Shown here: in pieces, positions 61,401 to 64,000 of the stretch
Layout of the letters: each line of letters begins with the position of its first letter
Numbering within the stretch: the first letter of the stretch is position 1
DNA from: Pteria penguin
Lineage: Eukaryota > Mollusca > Bivalvia > Pterioida > Pteriidae
Length of the DNA: 64,000 nucleotides
Assembly (NCBI GenBank): GCA_035048485.1
Contig: CM068592.1
Location: 42,440,045-42,504,044 of the forward strand
Reading direction: 5' to 3'
The notes under the pieces: generated by a model
Databases searched by the model: none
Seen by the model: only the letters and a program-made list of their open reading frames with translations
Told to the model about the DNA's origin: nothing
Program-made: the position numbers and the translations under genes

Positions 61401-63011
61401 TAGCAGCCAGCAGAGTTTCTGGAGAAATTACCTAATTTCAACAGGTACATTTGCACCTGATTAAAGGTGGAACCCATATTTGACATTTAAAGTGCTTAAT
61501 GATAAAATTCCAGTACAATGCATTCAACCTACTGAGACATTGGCTTCAGATTTTATGTGTTCAGATTAACATGCTAACAAACCATTAATCCTTACAATGA
61601 CCTTCTTCTTCTTCTACATTGGATTATACTTACGATGACTTTAATCTGTGTTTAACAAGTGCAGTAAGTATATCTGTAAATCTATCACTGCGGGGATGTT
61701 TGCTAAAGTTCCTCTCAAGTGAATACTTAGAGCTATAAAAATAAAGACAAAGTATAAAAATAACTGAAACTTCCTTGTAAGTTTTGAAGTTTGAAAATAG
61801 TTCAAAAAATGCAAATTTTTAAAGGTAGGTCAAAGGTCATTGTCAAGGTCATGAGGTCAATTACCTTAATGTAATTTAAAAGTCTTACCTGAATTCCTTG
61901 AGGGCCAAATACTCCGAGGATTGGAGCTGGTGCTGGCCAGATTTGGGATGTGGGAGAGGCCACTGCTTACAGGAAACCAGACTGCCATGGTGTTCAAGGG
62001 AGGGCAGCTACAAGAAAAATCAGTGGATGAAATACAGGTCAAGAATTCAGTTTAGCTAGTCAGATACCATTACTACTAAACCAGACTAAAACATTACTAT
62101 TAGACCAAGCTCATTTCACCTGTAAGAGGCTTACACAGCTCTGAGCTATGTATCTTAAAAAATTCTTAAGTACCTATGGAACACTTCCAAAACAAAGAAC
62201 AGAAAGTTTTTTATGTCTGCCTTGACTTGGAATCTAATTTATAAATACCTTCACAAGCAAAGGACAAGACATTCATGCCATGAGATTAGGGTGATCTTCA
62301 AACCCAGGACATGAACACATTAATGAGAGAGCCATGCTGCTCAGTACTAAGTATTAATGTATTCTGTACATGTACATTGATATGATGTTATGTGATACAA
62401 ATGTTGGCTGAAATGAATCTCATGCTAGGGTCTGACATTTCAGTCTAATACAAAATTTGTAACCCAGCTTTGCCTTCTCTTTTTTGGTTCTACTCTATTT
62501 ATGTCAATGTTCTCTTTTCTGCTTGAACTGTCTCAGGGAATGAGTAAAAAATGATCAACAAAGCTCATCTTAAGCAATAGTCGTATGAAAAGAGTTTGCA
62601 TCCATAAATGCATAAGAATATTAGTTCTTGATAGCTTTTACCAAGAAATATTTGACAGGGTTCTCACTAGACCTAAGAATTCATGAGTCTCATTAAGGTC
62701 TTGGCACTCATCTTCATTACAAATGTTAAAGAAAATCCAAATTTTGGTAAACCCCAAACCCATTTTGGTGAGTTCGAGCCTCGTCTAGGCGAGTTAATGA
62801 AAATACTGATTTGATTAGAATATAGTAATTATACATATGTATATTTTTCATTATTACAATGTGAAAAAGAAAAACTGTTTTGTTTTTTTTTTCTTTTTTA
62901 ACATTTTTAGCTTGCAGTATAAAATCAGGTATGCTATGTTGATCACGCACCTGCTGTTTGCTGGACGGTGTACTAATCAACTTGAGAAGATGACGTAGGT
63001 TTTTGCCTTCA
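46295..63011 (-). CDS. NEK10: NEK10 (NIMA-related kinase 10) gene, 26 exons, start-codon exon missing
   Basis: Ser/Thr (dual-specificity in mammals) protein kinase of the NIMA family; mammalian NEK10 acts in DNA-damage checkpoint signalling and motile-cilia function. Exons in gene order: 62951-63011, 61889-62007, 61634-61732, 60883-61009, 60449-60527, 60090-60160, 59361-59440, 58910-58996, 58344-58565, 57444-57531, 56281-56320, 55721-56040, 55345-55518, 54768-54909, 53771-53892, 53346-53448, 52807-52885, 51415-51544, 50975-51045, 49859-50008, 49439-49626, 49057-49251, 48743-48922, 47890-48110, 47079-47181, 46295-46485. They give 1146 residues, close to the ~1170 of human NEK10. Armadillo-like half (1-464), kinase (about 490-750), coiled coil (about 765-800), Ser-rich linker, then a conserved C-terminal domain. 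All GT/AG borders and phases agree. The initiating exon is not identified and may lie beyond 64000. Confidence 0.96.
47079..47181 (-). CDS. NEK10: NEK10 exon: short linker
   Basis: It encodes LMSGSREIIDLNLGPSEDKR and VGSAGSQGKENKNK. Acceptor TTTTTTCAG, donor CAAAG/GTAATA. Phases fit both neighbours; little similarity to vertebrates is expected here. Confidence 0.87.
47676..47854. mobile_element. MITE with ~50-bp inverted ends in a NEK10 intron
   Basis: ACTGCAGGACTAACATTTTG (from 47696) pairs with CAAAAAGTTAGTCCTGCAGT (ending 47835). The arms extend outward through ACCCT/AGGGT and inward over GGTTGGCAAA/TTTGCCAACC. Confidence 0.88.
47890..48110 (-). CDS. NEK10: NEK10 exon: conserved C-terminal domain
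   Basis: It encodes TISQRRVRQISDPLLEMLNQ, LHKIIYISQLPPTLKPHSKR and FKRALFAPQSTSINLKSELK, strongly matching human VSQRKVRQICDPIQQILIQLHKIIYITQLPP. Acceptor TTTTTAG, donor AAAAAG/GTGAAT. Confidence 0.97.
48111..48742. other. NEK10 intron without recognised feature
   Basis: No exon or repeat recognised. Confidence 0.45.
48743..48922 (-). CDS. NEK10: NEK10 exon: Ser-rich linker 2
   Basis: It encodes RTIRDSGYSSGDPSPNNSNS, VFLDSVPHLAALQGRKYQRS and a basic end MERSNKKKVKRP. Acceptor GATTTACAG, donor ACCAA/GTAAGT; phase 1 in, 1 out. Confidence 0.9.
49057..49251 (-). CDS. NEK10: NEK10 exon: acidic Ser-rich linker
   Basis: It encodes LTSDDDESCPSSESESRESS, LPRPPYTPKTRRLDRKSRST and FNSLSPLVLDIPDS. It equals the acidic and Ser-rich linker of human NEK10 in place and composition. 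Acceptor TTTTACAG, donor TTCTT/GTAAGT. Confidence 0.92.
49439..49626 (-). CDS. NEK10: NEK10 exon: after the coiled coil
   Basis: It encodes HYFEANQNMQKYHRLFLVSQ and ERYDRLANLAGSGGAAGLKD, matching human RYFMEANRN and a Gly/Ala/Ser-rich linker. Acceptor CTTTGCAG, donor GGTG/GTAGGT. Confidence 0.93.
49859..50008 (-). CDS. NEK10: NEK10 exon: kinase end and coiled coil
   Basis: It encodes CICKSPEERPDTVQLAAQMA and MAMERKLEKERRKAQR. The ERPD motif closes the kinase domain, and the charged helix is the conserved coiled coil (human LEKKLERERRRTQR). Confidence 0.97.
50330..50974 (-). repeat. Minisatellite of splice-donor copies, 21-bp unit
   Basis: About 28 units that on the - strand read GTACTACACACATACATCTA plus G. 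The NEK10 exon ends AAAAG/GTACTACACACATAC, so the donor is the first unit and each later unit repeats CTAG/GTACTAC. Confidence 0.94.
50975..51045 (-). CDS. NEK10: NEK10 exon: kinase C-lobe
   Basis: It encodes IANADYEPIPVGLYSERLVQ and AVK, matching the human EAVYEPVPEGIYSEKV segment. Its donor, AAAAG/GTACTACAC, begins an array of repeats with the same sequence. Confidence 0.97.
51415..51544 (-). CDS. NEK10: NEK10 exon: kinase alpha-F region
   Basis: It encodes PEIVQNQPYGERADIWALGC and ILYQMCTLKPPFFSDNMLAL, matching human ADVWAVGCILYQMATLSPPF. Donor ACTAAG/GTCAGT. Confidence 0.98.
51840..52030. repeat. Dispersed repeat fragment
   Basis: AGGTCATTGTTAAGGTCAAA, CCAAATATGAAGTCTCTATC and AAGTTATAGCCAAGATTAAA are words of common bivalve AGGTCA-type repeats. 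Confidence 0.55.
52490..52737 (-). mobile_element. Full-length tRNA-derived SINE in a NEK10 intron
   Basis: Closest relative of the SINE at 16642: the head on the - strand reads AGCCGGCGTGGCCTAGAGGT, followed by core, 3' box and (AATC)n tail. Confidence 0.93.
52807..52885 (-). CDS. NEK10: NEK10 exon: DFG motif and activation loop
   Basis: It encodes DFGLAKQKRSDCSKMMSVVG and SMLCW, then C-P-E across the next junction. DFG and the VVGxxL..CPE end of the activation loop match human NEK10. Its acceptor and first 10 bases (coding for DFG) are the unit of an array at 52880-53265. Confidence 0.98.
52880..53265 (-). repeat. Array of copies of the DFG-exon acceptor, 41-bp unit
   Basis: About nine units that on the - strand contain GTTGTTACCTTTCAG/CTGATTTTGG. 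The last unit in gene order is the real junction of the exon at 52885, whose first bases CTGATTTTGG encode DFG. Nearly every unit keeps a pyrimidine-AG acceptor. Confidence 0.95.
53346..53448 (-). CDS. NEK10: NEK10 exon: kinase catalytic loop
   Basis: It encodes LILALRYLHKEKGILHRDLT and PNNIMLGDDDKVTI. The catalytic loop is HRDLTPNN with Thr in place of the usual Lys, as in human NEK10. The acceptor and first ~30 coding bases have a diverged duplicate 55 bases upstream in gene orientation. Confidence 0.98.
53419..53515 (-). repeat. Single duplication of the catalytic-loop exon's 5' junction
   Basis: On the - strand TTTACAG/CTGATTCTGGCTTTAAG (real) is preceded, 55 bases earlier, by TTTACAG/TTGATTCTGACTTTAAT and CCTCCATAAA. 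The copy would read LILTLIYLHK in place of LILALRYLHK, but its use shifts the frame. Confidence 0.88.
53771..53892 (-). CDS. NEK10: NEK10 exon: kinase hinge
   Basis: It encodes EKLYIVMELIEGAPLGEHFN and RFPEDRIWNIFMQ, matching human RLYIVMELIEGAPLGEHF. Acceptor ATTTTAG, donor ATGCAG/GTATAC. Confidence 0.98.
53893..54290. other. NEK10 intron without recognised feature
   Basis: No exon or repeat recognised before the array that follows. Confidence 0.4.
54295..54535. repeat. Minisatellite, ~38-bp unit
   Basis: About six copies of ATAGACAATGCTAACTACAG plus TCAACCAGTCAGCTCTCC in mid-intron, not near a junction. Confidence 0.92.
54768..54909 (-). CDS. NEK10: NEK10 exon: kinase alpha-C helix
   Basis: It encodes VNIESAAFGRNSQERDSSVG, EIINEISIIREQMKHPNVVK and YYKTFVE. 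The glutamate in NEISII is the likely salt-bridge partner of the catalytic lysine. The AFG...RDSSV insert matches human NEK10 and separates it from other NEKs. Confidence 0.98.
55345..55518 (-). CDS. NEK10: NEK10 exon: kinase N-lobe, P-loop and catalytic lysine
   Basis: It encodes HIGDYSVFELLGTGAFGSVY, the glycine-rich loop (GTGAFGSV), and ends FLAMKE with the ATP-binding lysine. Acceptor CTTTTCAG, donor AAAGAG/GTAGGT; both phase 0. Confidence 0.98.
55721..56040 (-). CDS. NEK10: NEK10 exon: last armadillo-like repeats
   Basis: Largest NEK10 exon, 320 bases. It encodes CCAAIKELVMNDANAHTVVQ, RTLRYIFSMERNRRLFKRLF and PPDLFEMFINIGHYEPELNA, near-identical to the human FLFSMERNRPLFKRLFPTDLFEIFIDIGHY region. 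Acceptor GTTTTCAG, donor TTACCG/GTAAGT. Confidence 0.97.
56281..56320 (-). CDS. NEK10: NEK10 micro-exon (40 bases)
   Basis: It encodes SEELMENKYKLKS. Acceptor TTTTGTAG, donor TCAG/GTATTT. It restores the phase (0 in, 1 out) needed by the next exon, whose AxxACCAA start follows as in human SLQAACCAAL. Confidence 0.85.
56845..57090. repeat. Degenerate tandem repeat, ~80-90 bp
   Basis: Three diverged copies with GACTGGCAGTTGAAGGTGAC, CAATGAAAATGGGTGA and CCACACCCAT words. Confidence 0.6.
57444..57531 (-). CDS. NEK10: NEK10 exon: Ser/Thr-rich loop
   Basis: It encodes CERRLVTERSETSEGVASAG and THGRTPVDE, corresponding to the Ser-rich, poorly conserved loop of human NEK10. Acceptor CATTACAG, donor GATGAG/GTGAGG; phases fit. 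Confidence 0.85.
57770..58190. repeat. Dispersed repeat with two internal copies
   Basis: CCTGTAAAACTTTTTACCC / CCTGTAAAACTTTTTGTAC, TATTGTGATCTTTATTTAC and GTTTCATCAAAATCCTCC each occur twice, ~165 bases apart. Ends ATATGCCCCTGGCCATATAT. Confidence 0.7.
58344..58565 (-). CDS. NEK10: NEK10 exon: armadillo-like region 6
   Basis: It encodes LSAKLLQELCKERYCREM, GVPILISQLHCDNVNLLLPL and IWCLVQICEDPNASKEVRQM, aligned with the human LLSLLHSD...WILVQVCEDPETSVEIR repeat. Donor TTACA/GTAAGT. Confidence 0.96.
58910..58996 (-). CDS. NEK10: NEK10 exon: armadillo-like region 5
   Basis: It encodes TPRQLIGQLNCVETLLIILQ and EYDSLSKK, matching human IVENLLMILHEYDLLSKR. Donor AAAAA/GTATGT. Confidence 0.94.
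59361..59440 (-). CDS. NEK10: NEK10 exon: armadillo-like region 4
   Basis: It encodes GLVLLLNAGDVVVLHCSLHA and LIGLCQ, an armadillo-type helix pair. Acceptor CTTTACAG, donor CAAAG/GTCAGT. Confidence 0.9.
59490..59660 (-). mobile_element. Degraded core-family SINE
   Basis: On the + strand GTTTTATTTTATGTTAACGA and CATGAAGCAGTGGGGGATT remain of an inverted SINE. Confidence 0.65.
60090..60160 (-). CDS. NEK10: NEK10 exon: armadillo-like region 3
   Basis: It encodes IFQKFAAFDEKQREWLIE and CNVQD, matching human YIFQKLAAVKDQREWV. Donor CAAGAC/GTAAGT. Confidence 0.93.
60449..60527 (-). CDS. NEK10: NEK10 exon: armadillo-like region 2
   Basis: It encodes YFKKITDSYLMYGESPCIVD and ILKDMT. Acceptor TTTGTAG, donor ACAA/GTAAGC. 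Phase 0 in, 1 out. Confidence 0.9.
60669..60777. mobile_element. Near-perfect long palindrome in a NEK10 intron
   Basis: Arms TAAATCATGTGAT...AACGGTCCCTTTAA and TTCGAAGGGACCGTT...ATCACATGATTTA pair around the centre ACTGTAATAGCTATTACAGT. Foldback MITE of ~109 bases. Confidence 0.9.
60883..61009 (-). CDS. NEK10: NEK10 exon: armadillo-like region 1
   Basis: It encodes EWMERSPPESIQLLMTCLRI and LLRDTSYQKHFYTLGAL, parallel to the human CLRLLMRDPCYQE region. Donor TCAGAG/GTACTG. Confidence 0.93.
61290..61435. repeat. Short tandem repeat, ~48-bp unit
   Basis: Three copies with GCAGCGGTCAGCAGAGTTAA and GAGAAATCACCTATATTA. Confidence 0.8.
61634..61732 (-). CDS. NEK10: NEK10 exon: NFSKHP motif
   Basis: It encodes ERNFSKHPRSDRFTDILTAL and VKHRLKS, matching NERNFSKHP...IFTALVKNRL of human NEK10. 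Donor CATC/GTAAGT. Confidence 0.93.
61889..62007 (-). CDS. NEK10: NEK10 exon
   Basis: Acceptor CTTGTAG, donor TTCAG/GTAAGA. It encodes LPSLEHHGSLVSCKQWPLPH and ends EYLALKEFS. It sits at the place of the variable human segment before the conserved NFSKHP motif. Phase 0 in, 2 out. Confidence 0.85.
62951..63011 (-). CDS. NEK10: NEK10 exon: near N-terminus
   Basis: It encodes EGKNLRHLLKLISTPSSKQQ, which parallels the human N-terminal segment ending in SSKQQ. Acceptor ATTTACAG, donor CAGCAG/GTGCGT. It begins in mid-codon, so at least one exon lies upstream. Confidence 0.88.
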
Positions 63012-64000
63012 CTGTAAATATATAACACATTAAATTAGCTAGTTGATCAAGCAATCAGATACGTGACATAGTAAAGGCATATATATCCACATATAATAGC
63101 CATTTAAAGTTCTGAACGGATTAACACGCTCTATGTAGGTTAAATATTCATACAGTGCTTTACACAGACTTTGCCTGGTCATTGTTGAATATGAGTCAGT
63201 TAGTATATATCATAACATGGCATTCACTGTCAGTGGCGTATCCAGAAATGGGACCGAACTGGTAACCGTGGCTACCAATACTATTTTATAAGTTGTGGAA
63301 TTACTGGAGTGTAAAGAGTCTCAAAAAATTCACCCAAATTTCTCCTAAGATCCACACCTTACCATTGTTACCATTCTTTTTTTTTTTTTTAGTTTTTATT
63401 ATTATTATTTTATTCATTTTTATTATTATTTTATTGATTCAGGCTTTTTTTCTTCTTCTTCTTCATCTTTTTTCTTTCACAGAAGTACACATCTGTAAAG
63501 TATGTCTATTTCATGCAATGTACAACCACGGATACATGAATAGAATGATATAACAGTATATGTATTTGTGTTGTTCCATTCTTTTTCACCCGCACCCCAC
63601 ATATACAGAGAAATGTCTAGAATCCTTTTTAAAAAGTATGAATCCAATATATATCGCATAGTATGACGAAATATTGGTTAACTTGTTAAAGAATTCTTGA
63701 CCTGGGTTTAATCCAATGCCTCTGAGAATTGCCATATGTAATTTAACCCACCCACCCACTCCCGTCTTCTGAATTTTACATATCGTATGACTGAATTACC
63801 TACATTGCAGAAAATGACGTTAATTTGAAAATTATTAACGCTCATTTCTGAAGTGCTTAAAAACTGTATGAATGAAATAATTCGGCCGAATCTCGAAGAA
63901 CTGCACAGTCACTCCACAATATAAAATACAAAGCCATAGATAAAAGTGAACATTGTCTACGTGTATATACCGCGGTAATATATCCCGCTATCTTAATAGC
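63012..64000. other. Region upstream of the first visible NEK10 exon
   Basis: AT-rich, with a T/A low-complexity tract at 63378-63475. No start-codon exon with the required phase (codon bases 1-2 before a donor) was convincingly found. Confidence 0.4.

Overview
This window is animal nuclear DNA, most likely from a bivalve mollusc. Its coding exons are short, separated by AT-rich introns with GT/AG borders, and match animal-specific families. It also carries tRNA-derived SINEs with (AATC)n tails, dispersed repeats rich in GGTCA/AAGGTCA blocks of the kind common in bivalve genomes, many miniature inverted-repeat elements and an extreme load of minisatellites. No bacterial operons, rRNA genes or CRISPR arrays are present.

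Two convergent genes fill the window. On the + strand, 5647-38405 holds 14 exons of an ERG-type voltage-gated potassium channel (KCNH2/6/7, Kv11). It runs from the linker after the PAS domain through S1-S6, pore, C-linker, cyclic-nucleotide-binding homology domain (CNBHD) and C-terminal coiled coil. The exons encoding the N-terminal PAS domain were not found and probably lie left of position 1. Two candidate alternative first exons (8954-9160 and 13708-13869) sit in the long intron before S1. Both are in the phase needed to give a PAS-less isoform, the same layout as mammalian ERG1b. On the - strand, 63011-46295 holds 26 exons of NEK10 (NIMA-related kinase 10): armadillo-like N-terminal half, kinase domain, coiled coil and conserved C-terminus. 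Only the start-codon exon is missing. The exon phases agree at every join in both genes. About 7.9 kb separates the two 3' ends.

The rest is introns and repeats. The most unusual observation is that several minisatellites are tandem copies of the splice junction they touch. Donor-derived arrays follow exons ending at 5958, 27629 and (- strand) 50975. Acceptor-derived arrays precede exons starting at 28380, 17651 and (- strand) 52885. Two junctions show what may be earlier stages: a perfect 37-bp duplication of a donor at 26023-26096 and a single diverged duplication of an acceptor at 53419-53515. Some copies carry the first or last coding bases of the exon, so the introns hold ladders of decoy splice sites. 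A separate array (9405-11170) is an internal expansion of a SINE. Long homogeneous satellites (54-bp unit at 22.8-24.95 kb, 43-bp unit at 30.65-32.16 kb) create very long open frames that are not genes.
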